Assembly: GCA_964538915.1 (NCBI GenBank)
Contig: CAZIFB010000024.1
Span: 6,269-70,268 of the forward strand
Direction of reading: 5' to 3'
Source of the DNA: JAEUHQ01 sp964538915
GTDB lineage: Bacteria; Planctomycetota; UBA1135; UBA2386
DNA length: 64,000 nucleotides
Below are positions 41,986 to 50,609 of this stretch, in pieces. Position 1 is the first letter of the stretch. Each line of letters begins with the position of its first letter. The notes under the pieces were generated by a model, which saw nothing but the letters and a program-made list of their open reading frames with translations, searched no databases and was not told where the DNA came from. A program made the translations under genes and the position numbers.

Positions 41986-44097
41986 ATGGCCCGCTCGTTC
42001 TCCCAGTCTTTGTTGGCGGCCGCGGTCGCCGTCGTCGTCGGCGGCTCCGCAATCGCGCAAGGCACTCCGCTGCAGGATGCCGTGATGGCGCTGCGACTGA
42101 ACAAGCCGGAGGAGGCCAAGGCGAAGCTGCGTGAGATCCTCGCTTCGGATCCGTCGAACGTCGACGCGCTGAACCTCTACCACTCGGTCTCGCAGGACGA
42201 GTGGTACATGCTGATGACGTCGAAGGGCGAGATCCAGCAGATCGCCCAGTCGATCCTCGACCGCGCGAAGGTCGAACGGAAGCAGCGCTCGCGCGACGAA
42301 GCCGCGATCGGCGCGCTGGTCGCCGCCGCGACCGCGAAGGACAGCGACTACGGCACCCGGCAGAAGGCGATCAACTCGCTGATCTCCGACCACGGTGAGT
42401 TCGCGGTGCCCGCTCTCGTCGCCAAGCTCGGCGACGCGGACGACAGCGAAGGTCAGATCCTCGCGATCTCGACGCTGCGCCAGATCCGCTCGGCGGCGGT
42501 CCTGCCGCTGATCGAAGCCCTGAAGAGCAGCAACGAGCGCGTCGTGCAGAACGCGGCGTCGGCGCTCCTCCTGATCGGCGACGACCGCGCGAACGCGGCG
42601 ATGGCGCATCTCGCCAGCGACGACCGCGCGACGGTCAGCACCGTGGCGCGCAAGTACCTCGCGCAGAACAAGGTCGAGGGCGGCGCCGTCGATCTGATGC
42701 TCGCGCAGTCGAAGGCCTACCTGAAGGGCGACATCCCGGCCGGCGGCTTCAGTGAAGTCGTCTGGAGGCTCGTCGACGACAAGCTCGTCGCCGCCGACGT
42801 TCCGGCGATGCTGTTCCCGGTCGAACTCGCGAAGTCGTGCGCGGCCGACGCCGTGCGCATCGCGCCGGCGAGCCTCGAGGCCCGCAGCGCGCTGGCGCAG
42901 GCGAACCTCGGAGAGGCGACGCTGATCGAGAATTCGATCGCGCAGGGCGACGAGGCGATGAAGGCTCTCGAACCGGTCGCCGCCGACCTCAAGATCGCGG
43001 CGCTGGCGACGGGCCTCGACTCGCTCCGAGCGGCGCTCGACGCCGGTGTGCAGGAAGGCATGCCCGCCGTCGCCGTGGGTGCGATCCACGCCCTGGCGCA
43101 GGCCGAGAGCATCGGTTCCGTCAGCCAGAGCTCGCTGCTCGCGGCTCTCGACAGCAGCGACAAGCGCATCAAGTACGCGGCGGCCGAGGCCCTCGTCCGC
43201 GCCAGCGGTGGCGTGAACGTGCCGCAGTCGGACAAGGTCGTCGGTGTTCTCGCCGAGGCCGTTGCGGAGGAATCCGTGCGCACCGTGCAGGTGATCGCGC
43301 CGGCGTCGGACGTGACGAACGCCGTGCAGGCTTCGAGTTCCGCCCGGGGCTACGCGGTCGACGCGAGCACCGATGCCGTGGCCGGCATGCGGTCGCTGCT
43401 GATCAACCCGAACGTCGACGTCGTCGTGATCAACGAGATCCTGCCGGACCGCATGCCCGAGGACGTGATCAACAACGTCAAGAAGGACACGCGCATGGCG
43501 AACACGCGCATCGTCGTGATCGCCAAGGACGTCGAGGCCGCGAAGACGCGCTTTGGCGAAGGCGTCGGCGTCGTGCAGGCTCCGCTGACCGGCGAAGGAC
43601 TGATCGCAGCCGTCAACACGGCGCTCGAGGGCGCGGCGAACCCGGCGGGCGAACGCGCCGAGAGCTACGCGTCGAAGGCCAGCCAGGCGTTGCTCGCGAT
43701 GGCTGCCCAGAAGGACGGCATCGACGGGGCCCTGCAGAGCCTCGGCAAGCAGTTGAACCGCGGTGACAACGTCGCCGTGCCGGCTGCGCGCGCACTCGGC
43801 TTCGCCGGTGGCATCACGCAGCTGCCCGAACTCGTGCCGGTCCTCTCCGGCGCCGGCAGCGTCGACCTGAAGAAGGCCGCCGCGGACGCGATCGGCAACG
43901 TGCTGAGCCGCCTCGACAACTGCCCGGCCGACGCGGCCGCCGCGTTGATGAACCTGGTCGCGAGCGACGCCGACGTCGGCTTGCGCACCGCTGCCGCCGC
44001 GGCGCTCGGCAAGGCGAAGATCGACGCGCAGCAGAAGGCCGACCTGCAGAAGAAGCTCACGAAGATCGCGTCGGGCGCGCCCAAGACGGAAGGCTGA
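41986..44097 (+). CDS. Large exported HEAT-repeat protein with a receiver-like domain
   Basis: 703 residues. Signal peptide MARSFSQSLLAAAVAVVVGG ending in SAIAQ. HEAT-like helical repeats fill most of the chain (for example FAVPALVAKLGDADDSEGQI, VLPLIEALKSSNERVVQNAA, VDLKKAAADAIGNVLSRL). Residues about 430-550 instead look like a receiver fold: VQVIAPASD, YAVDASTDAVAGMRSLL, VDVVVINEILPDRMPEDV, TRIVVIAKD, VGVVQAPLT. The strand that normally carries the phosphoacceptor Asp reads VVVINEILPD, so it is probably inactive. AAGGAG nine bases upstream fixes the start. I infer a periplasmic scaffold. No transmembrane segment after the signal. Confidence 0.75.
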   Translation: MARSFSQSLLAAAVAVVVGGSAIAQGTPLQDAVMALRLNKPEEAKAKLREILASDPSNVDALNLYHSVSQDEWYMLMTSKGEIQQIAQSILDRAKVERKQRSRDEAAIGALVAAATAKDSDYGTRQKAINSLISDHGEFAVPALVAKLGDADDSEGQILAISTLRQIRSAAVLPLIEALKSSNERVVQNAASALLLIGDDRANAAMAHLASDDRATVSTVARKYLAQNKVEGGAVDLMLAQSKAYLKGDIPAGGFSEVVWRLVDDKLVAADVPAMLFPVELAKSCAADAVRIAPASLEARSALAQANLGEATLIENSIAQGDEAMKALEPVAADLKIAALATGLDSLRAALDAGVQEGMPAVAVGAIHALAQAESIGSVSQSSLLAALDSSDKRIKYAAAEALVRASGGVNVPQSDKVVGVLAEAVAEESVRTVQVIAPASDVTNAVQASSSARGYAVDASTDAVAGMRSLLINPNVDVVVINEILPDRMPEDVINNVKKDTRMANTRIVVIAKDVEAAKTRFGEGVGVVQAPLTGEGLIAAVNTALEGAANPAGERAESYASKASQALLAMAAQKDGIDGALQSLGKQLNRGDNVAVPAARALGFAGGITQLPELVPVLSGAGSVDLKKAAADAIGNVLSRLDNCPADAAAALMNLVASDADVGLRTAAAAALGKAKIDAQQKADLQKKLTKIASGAPKTEG

Positions 44098-44215
44098 GGC
44101 CTCCTTCTCGCGCGCGATCCGCGTGCGGTTGCTCGCGCAGCCGCGCGCAGCCTTGCGCGAAAGTCCGCGCCAGCGGGTGCGGTGAGACCTGCTCGAGCGA
44201 CCGCTCGGGCCATTG

Positions 44216-44237
44216 CGTGCGGCGTTCGCTCCGCACG
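44216..44237. other. Hairpin between the HEAT-repeat gene and tRNA-Thr
   Basis: CGTGCGG (44216-44222) pairs perfectly with CCGCACG (44231-44237), 8-base loop, in the 224-bp gap before the tRNA. There is no T-tract, so it is not a standard intrinsic terminator, though it may help end transcription from the HEAT-repeat gene. The rest of the gap has no ORF. Confidence 0.25.
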
Positions 44238-44321
44238 AAGCGGTGGCGTCTCACGGCGAGTCCCTTCTCTCTTTCGCGCTGGACTCGCGCGCATCGCTCG
44301 CTACTCTCTCCCGCCCTCTGC

Positions 44322-44397
44322 GCCGATGTAGCTCAGTTGGTAGAGCAATGCTTTCGTAAAGCATAGGTCGCGGGTTCAAGTCCCACCATCGGCTCCA
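44322..44397 (+). tRNA. tRNA-Thr(CGT)
   Basis: Cloverleaf found by eye: acceptor GCCGATG / CATCGGC, D arm GCTC...GAGC, anticodon arm ATGCT-TTCGTAA-AGCAT with anticodon CGT (reads ACG), T loop TTCAAGT, discriminator T and an encoded CCA (44395-44397). The T stem GCGGG/CCCAC has a C-A mismatch at the second pair, which is unusual. A weak TACTCT 15 bp upstream could be its -10 element. Confidence 0.95.
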
Positions 44398-44492
44398 CTT
44401 CCGCTGCCGGTCGCGGCGATCACGCCGCGACCGGCGCGCGTATCGCGCGGCGGAGTGGGTGTCTTCTGCGCGAAGCGAGGAGTGCGGCACTG

Positions 44493-45035
44493 ATGACGAG
44501 ACGGACCATGGCGGGTGTCGTGATCGCCGGCGTGCTGTTGGCTGCCTGCAATACGCCGCCGCCGCGCCCCTGGCTGCGTTTCCGCCCGGCGGGTGCGACG
44601 AACTGGAGCACCGCCGCGAACGGCATGCTGCAGGCGAATCTGCACGGAGTCGGCGTGACGCTCGACCTCGGCAACCGCGAGACCAAGGTCCACGTCGTCG
44701 TCGAGAACGGAACGGATCGTGCGATCGAGTTCAAGATGGGGCCGGAAGGTGCGCAACCCCGGTCGGCGATCGGCGAGGTGCTGCTCCGACCGCTCGCGGG
44801 GCCGCCGGGGACCAGCGGTCCCGACATGCTGCCCTACAACTGCATGCAGGCGCAGTCGGTCGATGCCGCCTGGCGCGCGACGTTCTTCATCGACGTCCCG
44901 CTCGGTCGCGCGGTCACGGTGGGCCAGACGTTCGTGTTCACCGTCGAAGCTCGCGACGCCACCGGAGCGGTCGAGCGGCGCTCCGTGCCTCTGGTCGCCG
45001 AGAACTCGGGGACCATGCCCGCGGACGCGCGCTGA
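44493..45035 (+). CDS. Small lipoprotein of unknown function
   Basis: 180 residues. Signal with lipobox VLLAAC, then an all-beta domain (VHVVVENGTDRAIEFKMG, TVGQTFVFTVEARDATGAVE) resembling an immunoglobulin-like or DUF1425-like fold: the lipoprotein opening, Asn-containing strand and length fit, but I cannot confirm the family. It precedes the cardiolipin synthase gene by 10 bp, so the two are likely co-transcribed. Two Cys besides the lipobox, one in NCMQAQ. Confidence 0.65.
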   Translation: MTRRTMAGVVIAGVLLAACNTPPPRPWLRFRPAGATNWSTAANGMLQANLHGVGVTLDLGNRETKVHVVVENGTDRAIEFKMGPEGAQPRSAIGEVLLRPLAGPPGTSGPDMLPYNCMQAQSVDAAWRATFFIDVPLGRAVTVGQTFVFTVEARDATGAVERRSVPLVAENSGTMPADAR

Positions 45036-45045
45036 TGCGTTCACG

Positions 45046-46497
45046 ATGATCCCGGCGGCGCTCGCGATCGACTCGGCCAGTTCGTGGCAAGTCCTCGCGA
45101 TCGCGCTCGTCGGCGAAGTGCTGGCAATGGTCTTCGTCTACCGCGTGCTCGTGCGCGGTGGTTCGCCGGCGAGCACGCTGCTCTGGATCGTCGTCATCCT
45201 CGCCGCTCCCTGGTTGGGGCTCCTTCTCTACTACCTGTTGCCCCGGCGACTCGAGCTGCGTCGCCTGCGGCGGTTGCGTGTGCGAGGCCAGCGCCTGCGC
45301 GACGTGCGTCCTCGACGCGGCAGTGGTTCGGGCCGCAGTGCCACGCCGCGCGCTGGTCTGCAGTGCCTGCTCGCCGGCGGGGACGGAACGGGACTCGTCG
45401 GCGGCAACGACCTGCGCTGGTTGCCGACCGGCGAGGAGTTCTTCGCGGCCGCCGAGGTCGCGATCGCCGCGGCGAAGCACCACGTGCACTGCGTCGTGTA
45501 CATCTTCCGGCCGGACGAGACGGGCCGCCGGTTTCTCGGAGTCCTCGCCGCCGCCGCTGCTCGCGGAGTGAAGGTGAGGCTCCTGTTCGACTCCTTCGGC
45601 AGTCTCGGACTCAAGGACCGGCATCTGCAGCCGTTGCGCGACGCCGGCGGTGAGGCCGTCGCGTTCCTGCCGCTCCTGTGGAAGCGGCGCCCGTTCACCG
45701 TGAACCTGCGCAACCACCGCAAGCTGCTCGTCGTCGACTCCGAGGTCGGCTTCGTGGGAGGGCGCAACGTGGGTGACGAGTACTCCACGGACCGCGTCGG
45801 GAAGGCGCGGCGCTGGCTCGACGCGATGGTCGCAGTGCGCGGTCCTGCCGCCGGGAGCCTGCAGTCCGTGTTCGTCGAGGACTGGTGCACCGCCACGGAC
45901 GAAGTGCTGGCCGACCTGCCGGTCTGCCCGCCGTCCGGAAGCGACGGGGTCCGCGTGGGCGTCGTCTGCAGCGGGCCCGAACTCGAGGAGTCCGACCTGT
46001 GGAACGCGGTGATCCAGGCCATCAACGAAGCCGCGACGTCGGTCGATCTCAGTTCCCCCTACCTGGTGCCGCCGCCGACCCTGCTGTTCGCCCTGCAACT
46101 CGCCGCCGCTCGCGGCGTGCGGGTGCGCATCTTCACGAACGGGCCGAAGGCCGAGGCCGCGATCCTCTACTGGGCGCAACGCAGCCACTACGCGCGGCTA
46201 CTGTCCGTCGGTATCGAGCTGTACGAGACCATCGAGGAGTACAACCACGCGAAGGTCCTGGTCGTCGACGGCAAGGTCGTGGTCGTCGGCAGCGCGAACA
46301 TGGACCTGCGGAGCGCGAACCTGAACTTCGAACTCGCGGTCGCGGTGGTCGATGCACCGGCTCTCGCAACGCAAGTGGAGGAGACGATCGAGAAGCGGCG
46401 GAAGATGTTTCGCCGCCTCACCGAGGCGGACCTGCCGCAGACCCCGTTCGCACGCGCGTTGTCCGGCTTCTGTGGCCTGTTCTCGCCGCTCCTCTGA
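45046..46497 (+). CDS. cls: Cardiolipin synthase (phospholipase D family)
   Basis: 483 residues. Two N-terminal membrane helices (VLAIALVGEVLAMVFVYRVL, LLWIVVILAAPWLGLLLYYL) followed by two PLD domains. Their HKD motifs are NHRKLLVVD with FVGGRNVGDEY, and NHAKVLVVDGK with VVVGSANMDLRS. This matches bacterial ClsA-type cardiolipin synthases in order and length, which join two phosphatidylglycerols. The C-terminus (FSPLL) is normal. ATG 45046 is 10 bp after the lipoprotein stop; an upstream in-frame extension is rejected because it lies within the lipoprotein gene. Confidence 0.95.
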   Translation: MIPAALAIDSASSWQVLAIALVGEVLAMVFVYRVLVRGGSPASTLLWIVVILAAPWLGLLLYYLLPRRLELRRLRRLRVRGQRLRDVRPRRGSGSGRSATPRAGLQCLLAGGDGTGLVGGNDLRWLPTGEEFFAAAEVAIAAAKHHVHCVVYIFRPDETGRRFLGVLAAAAARGVKVRLLFDSFGSLGLKDRHLQPLRDAGGEAVAFLPLLWKRRPFTVNLRNHRKLLVVDSEVGFVGGRNVGDEYSTDRVGKARRWLDAMVAVRGPAAGSLQSVFVEDWCTATDEVLADLPVCPPSGSDGVRVGVVCSGPELEESDLWNAVIQAINEAATSVDLSSPYLVPPPTLLFALQLAAARGVRVRIFTNGPKAEAAILYWAQRSHYARLLSVGIELYETIEEYNHAKVLVVDGKVVVVGSANMDLRSANLNFELAVAVVDAPALATQVEETIEKRRKMFRRLTEADLPQTPFARALSGFCGLFSPLL

Positions 46498-46521
46498 TCT
46501 AGCGCGCGCCGACCGTCGCGG

Positions 46522-47085
46522 TCAGCCCTTCACGATGTCCCAGATCTCGGCACCGAGGAAGTCCCACGGCAGGCGGCCTTCGTCGCACTCTCCGGGCGTC
46601 GGCGAGAACTGCACGTCGACCATGTAGATGATCCGACCGGTGCGCTGGCCGATGTTGGAGGTGCCGTGCGCCACGCCGGGCGGAATGCGGACGAGGCGAT
46701 CCTTCCCATCGCCGAGCACGAAGCGCATCGTCTTGCCTTCCGTCGGCGAGCCCTTGCGGCAGTCGTGCAGCACGAGAAGCAGCTTGTCGGACGGCGGCAC
46801 GTACCAGACGTCGGTCTGGCGATGGTGCATGTGGTACGCCTTGACCGCACCGGGCTCCATCTCGGAGTAGTTGACCTGCTTGCACTCGAAGCCGGGCAAC
46901 TGCGCGTGCATGCCGGCCGTGAGGCGGCCGAGTTCCGTGATCGCGCCGCCGTCGTCGTTGAAGCGCTTCAGTTCGACGATCTGGACGCCGTCGATACCGC
47001 CGCGCGGCGAGTAGTCCTGGAAGGAGAACGCGGCCTTCGCCTTGTCGTTGATCGTCGTCTTCGCGGCTGGGTGCGGGGCGGTCAC
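46522..47085 (-). CDS. dTDP-4-dehydrorhamnose 3,5-epimerase-like cupin
   Basis: 187 residues. RmlC-like double-stranded beta-helix: VKAYHMHHRQTDVWYVPPSD and LVRIPPGVAHGTSNIGQRTG match the sugar-epimerase core, and GECDEGRLPWDFLG the C-terminal loop (as in NPLPWDxP-type endings). Catalytic His is likely in the YHMHH strand, where the family normally has a GLHxQ motif, so activity may differ. GTG 47085 is the likely start, 31 bp after the FGE-like gene; upstream residues in the ORF (MRPRGACQRP...) are not conserved. No other rml genes are present. Confidence 0.75.
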   Translation of the reverse strand: MTAPHPAAKTTINDKAKAAFSFQDYSPRGGIDGVQIVELKRFNDDGGAITELGRLTAGMHAQLPGFECKQVNYSEMEPGAVKAYHMHHRQTDVWYVPPSDKLLLVLHDCRKGSPTEGKTMRFVLGDGKDRLVRIPPGVAHGTSNIGQRTGRIIYMVDVQFSPTPGECDEGRLPWDFLGAEIWDIVKG

Positions 47086-47116
47086 GGGTCTCGTCTTTCG
47101 CGCTGGGCGGTGGTGG

Positions 47117-49132
47117 TCAGGGCGTTGGCAGGCGCCACGGGGTCTCACCCGTGGGGTTCGCGCTGTCGAGCGTCACGGCGAAGTGCAGGTCGGCGACCTT
47201 CTTCGGGTTCTGCGAGCACACGACCGCGGCGAAGTGGAACTTCACGTGGGCCTTGCCGGACGCGCTCGCTTCGACCGTGAGGCCGGACGCGAACGGTGCG
47301 GCGGCCACCGGGCGAACGGCCGCCGGGATGGCCGCGGCGATCTTGCCCTCGTTGTCGTGCAGGAGGAAGTAGTCGCGATCGGTCGGCACCTTGACGCCGT
47401 CGATGCGGATGTAGCCGAGACCCGTCTCCGCTTCCTTCGAAGCGAGGTCGTCCTCGGTGATGCCGTAGCGGAGCGTGATCTCGCGCCAGGGCTTCCGGTC
47501 CTGCTTCTCGGGCTTGTCCTGCTTCTTGCCCTTGTCGTCCTTGCCCTTCTCGTCGTCGCCGGTCTCCTCGGGCTTGGCCTTCGACTTGCGCATCGCCACG
47601 ACGTCCTTGTGGCCCGCCTTGATCGCGTCGCCGAGTTCGCGCGGGATGCCATCGCGACGGAACAACACCGTGTAGTGGCCGGCCGGCACCGCGGGCTCGG
47701 CGAGCGGCTCGGTCGTCGCGAACGTCCCGATCAGGATCGGAGCGGCCTGGCTCTTGTCGAGGAGCTTGCCCAGATCGAGCGTCTTGTCCGTCGTGATCTG
47801 GTCGATCGGGGCGAACGACACCGCGTGGTACGCGGTCGGGAAGCCGTCCGGACCGAACTCGTAGCGTTCGGCGCCGATCTGCTTCGACAGGTCGATGTCC
47901 TGCTCGCGATCGAAGAGCGAACGGTTGTAGGTGCCGCGCAGCAGCGAGAACAACAGGTCGTAGCCGGGCTTCGGGCTCTTCGCGAGACGGAAGCCGACGC
48001 CCTGCAATGCGTCGATCGTCATCACCTTGATCCGCGCGTCGATCAGCAGCGTGATCGGTTCGTCACCGGACAGGTAGGAGCCGCCCTTCGTGATGACCTT
48101 CGTTTCGTCCCAGGTCGGCGGTGCCGTGACGAGCGCGCCCACCTTGTCCTTCTGCAAGCTCTTCCACTCCGCGGCGAACGCGTCGGCGCCGTTGATCGGG
48201 CGATAGCCGACGCCGGCCATGAATTGCTGCACCTGCCCGAACAGGTCGAGATGCCCGAACGGTCCCGTGCCGGCCGGCACCGTGCCCACGGGTTTCAGCA
48301 CCTTGTCGCGCGAGGCGAAGAGCTGCAGTTGTTTCAGCGCGTCCTCGGTGAACACGTCGGCCCCCGGCTTGCCCCAGGGCCACAGGTTCGTGCCGTCGCC
48401 GCGCGCGGCGCGCGTGAACTCGGGTTCGGTCGGCAGACGCATACCGAAGGCGGCCGCGAACTCGTTCGCCTGGCGGAACGTGATGGTCGTGACCGGACAC
48501 TCGGAGAGCGGGTTGCCCTGTTTGTCCTTCGGGATCGCGAACGGGAGCTCCGGACCGTGTCGGTCCCAGAAGTTGAGGAGCGCATCCGGGTCGTTCGGGA
48601 ACTCCTTGCCGATCTGCTCGTGCACGGAGTTGAAGTGGTCCTCGCGACCGTAGCGCCACCAATCGAACGGCGGCGTCACCTTCTCGCCGGCGGCACGGCG
48701 TCGCGTCAGCACCTTCTCGTACTCGCCGCACTTCACCGGCCACTTCGCGAGGAAGAACGGGGCGACGTCGACCTTCTTCTCGCCGAGCGACGACGCCGAT
48801 TGCCGCACCTTGGTGAGGTAGGCCTGCGTGGCGATCTTCGCGGCGATCGCGGGAGTGGGGCGGCCCGGGCTCACGACCTGTGCGGCGCTGTTCAGCAGTT
48901 CGTCCGCGGACAGACCCATCTCGACGGTGCCGCCGGGCACCATCAGCAGGAAGGCCGGGAGGCCTTCGTTCGCTGCGCCAGGAACGGGCGAGGCAGGTGT
49001 TGGCTTGGCTCCCGGCGCCGCGGTGCTGTTTTGGGCGACGAGGCCCGTCGTCGACTGGGCGCAGATGCCGGTCAGCAGGATGCCGATCGAGATCGGCGCC
49101 CGCGGCGAGAACCGCAGCGTGGTCCGTGGCAT
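47117..49132 (-). CDS. Exported formylglycine-generating-enzyme-like protein
   Basis: 671 residues. Signal-like N-terminus (ISIGILLTGICAQ). Residues about 60-390 form an FGE-sulfatase (SUMF1) domain: FLLMVPGGTVEMGLSADE, ECPVTTITFRQANEFAAAFG, MRLPTEPEFTRAARGDG, then GGSYLSGDE and GVGFRLAK. The active-site Cys pair of true FGEs is not evident, so it is probably non-catalytic. A lysine/glutamate-rich linker (about 515-545) leads to a C-terminal beta region of about 120 residues. SUMF1-like proteins of this kind are frequent in planctomycetes. The RmlC-like gene follows 31 bp after its stop. Confidence 0.75.
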   Translation of the reverse strand: MPRTTLRFSPRAPISIGILLTGICAQSTTGLVAQNSTAAPGAKPTPASPVPGAANEGLPAFLLMVPGGTVEMGLSADELLNSAAQVVSPGRPTPAIAAKIATQAYLTKVRQSASSLGEKKVDVAPFFLAKWPVKCGEYEKVLTRRRAAGEKVTPPFDWWRYGREDHFNSVHEQIGKEFPNDPDALLNFWDRHGPELPFAIPKDKQGNPLSECPVTTITFRQANEFAAAFGMRLPTEPEFTRAARGDGTNLWPWGKPGADVFTEDALKQLQLFASRDKVLKPVGTVPAGTGPFGHLDLFGQVQQFMAGVGYRPINGADAFAAEWKSLQKDKVGALVTAPPTWDETKVITKGGSYLSGDEPITLLIDARIKVMTIDALQGVGFRLAKSPKPGYDLLFSLLRGTYNRSLFDREQDIDLSKQIGAERYEFGPDGFPTAYHAVSFAPIDQITTDKTLDLGKLLDKSQAAPILIGTFATTEPLAEPAVPAGHYTVLFRRDGIPRELGDAIKAGHKDVVAMRKSKAKPEETGDDEKGKDDKGKKQDKPEKQDRKPWREITLRYGITEDDLASKEAETGLGYIRIDGVKVPTDRDYFLLHDNEGKIAAAIPAAVRPVAAAPFASGLTVEASASGKAHVKFHFAAVVCSQNPKKVADLHFAVTLDSANPTGETPWRLPTP

Positions 49133-49303
49133 TGGCTAGAGAATCCTGAAAGCGAGTTCGCGCCTGCGATGCCGGGGGTCGTCGGCGCCGAGGCGGATCC
49201 GGAGGGCGCCGGATCCTACCCCTGCCCGCGACTCTGTCGAGCGGGATTGTGGACCGCTGGCGGGGCTCGCGCGGCGTCCATCCGAGGTCGAGTCCCCGGT
49301 GCG

Positions 49304-49321
49304 GGGGGCGGATCGGCCCCC
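49304..49321 (-). other. GC hairpin after the HD-GYP gene
   Basis: GGGGGC (49304-49309) pairs with GCCCCC (49316-49321), 6-base loop, about 12 bp beyond the stop of the minus-strand HD-GYP gene. It is flanked by two copies of CCCCGGTGCGG. No T-tract follows on the minus strand, so it is at most a weak terminator. The rest of the 200-bp gap (49133-49332) holds nothing recognisable. Confidence 0.35.
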
Positions 49322-49332
49322 GGTGCGGCGGA

Positions 49333-50424
49333 TCAGAACAGCTGGTCCGGGTTCTCCGCGAAGAAGCGGCTGCCCTGTTTCTCGAGGCCGTCCGCGACGA
49401 GTCGGGCGAGTTCCGGGTCGAACTGGCGCCCCGCCTGGTCGCGGAACAGGGCCACGATCTTCTCCACCGGCCACGCGGGCTTGTAGCTGCGCTGCTCGGC
49501 CAGGGCGTCGTAGACCTCGGCGAGGATCAGGATGCGGCCGGGCAGCGCCACGTCCTCGCCCGCGAGCCCCTGCGGGTAGCCGCGGCCGTCCCATCGTTCG
49601 TGATGCTGATAGACCCAGGTGCGCACGTCCACGTGGTCGCGGAGCGGCGCCAGAACCTCGTAGCCCAGCTGCGGGTGGCCCTTCACGACCTCCATTTCGT
49701 CCTGCGTCAGCGCACCGGGCTTCGTCAGGATGCGGTCGGGGATGCCGATCTTGCCGATGTCGTGCAGCAGCGCGGCGAGACGCAGCGAAGCGCGGTCGGC
49801 TGCGCCGACGCCGCACTTGGTCGCCAGGGTTTCGGCATAGCCGACGACGCGCGCCGCGTGGCCGCTCGTCGTCGGGTCCTTCATCTCGATGGTGCGCGGC
49901 AGCACGTACGTCAGCACCCGGTTCACCGATTCGAGTTCCGCGTTGCGCCGCGCGAGCTCCGCCTCGTGGATCGCGCGCCGGCAGGTCGCCAGCAAGGTCT
50001 CCGGTGACAGGGGCTTCACGACGATGTCGGCGACGTGGCTGCGCAGGGCCTCCTTGGCGCCGTCGAACGTGGGTCGGCCGGTCATCACGATGACCGGCGG
50101 CGAGGGGCGCCGTTCGCGAGCGACATCGGCGATCGCGTGGCCGAGGTCCTGGTCGCCGAGGTAGAGGTCCGTGATGACCAGGTCGAACTCGTCGCGGCGC
50201 AGTCGCTCGATCGCTGCTCCGAGCGAGCTGGCGCACGTCACCTCGAAGCCGCCGGACTCCAGTGCGTGGCACAGGCCGGCGAGGATGTCGGGATCGTCGT
50301 CGACGAGCAGGACGCGGTGTCGGTTCGGTGGCAACGTCGCTTCTCCGTGCGCAGCTGAGGCGGTCTTGGTGGCGAAGGGACCCGCGCTCGCGCGCGCCAA
50401 GGGGGAAGCTTCGTTGCGTCGCAT
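49333..50424 (-). CDS. Response regulator with HD-GYP domain
   Basis: 363 residues. N-terminal receiver domain (about 37-150): RVLLVDDDPDILAG, FDLVITDLYLGDQ, VIVMTGRP and VKPLSP, with phosphoacceptor Asp in ITDLYL. The HD-GYP domain follows (about 170-355) with HDIGKIGIPD, KGHPQLGYEVL and HHERWDGRGYPQGLAG; all HD-GYP metal and GYP residues are present. This architecture hydrolyses cyclic-di-GMP under two-component control. The partner kinase is not adjacent. ATG 50424 (MRRNEAS) was chosen; the start could lie further in, nearer the receiver. Confidence 0.95.
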   Translation of the reverse strand: MRRNEASPLARASAGPFATKTASAAHGEATLPPNRHRVLLVDDDPDILAGLCHALESGGFEVTCASSLGAAIERLRRDEFDLVITDLYLGDQDLGHAIADVARERRPSPPVIVMTGRPTFDGAKEALRSHVADIVVKPLSPETLLATCRRAIHEAELARRNAELESVNRVLTYVLPRTIEMKDPTTSGHAARVVGYAETLATKCGVGAADRASLRLAALLHDIGKIGIPDRILTKPGALTQDEMEVVKGHPQLGYEVLAPLRDHVDVRTWVYQHHERWDGRGYPQGLAGEDVALPGRILILAEVYDALAEQRSYKPAWPVEKIVALFRDQAGRQFDPELARLVADGLEKQGSRFFAENPDQLF

Positions 50425-50609
50425 GGCAACTCGGGAAACCGCCCGGCCGCGCTCCGAGGGAAGAGCGCACCCGAGAACGCCGAGGAGTCTCCACAGCTTT
50501 CCACAGTACGCAAGGCGTGATCTGGAAAACTCCACACCATCGGTGGTTCCGCGCCGCGGCCGGGCTTCGTCGTTGCGTCGCGCGATGGCGAGTCGATGAT
50601 GCCGCGCCG

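Noticed and set aside
50495..50565. Replication origin suggested by three CCACA motifs near 50500
   Set aside because: Best match to the DnaA box is 8 of 9 at one site only; no dnaA, dnaN or gidA genes nearby, and no AT-rich segment.
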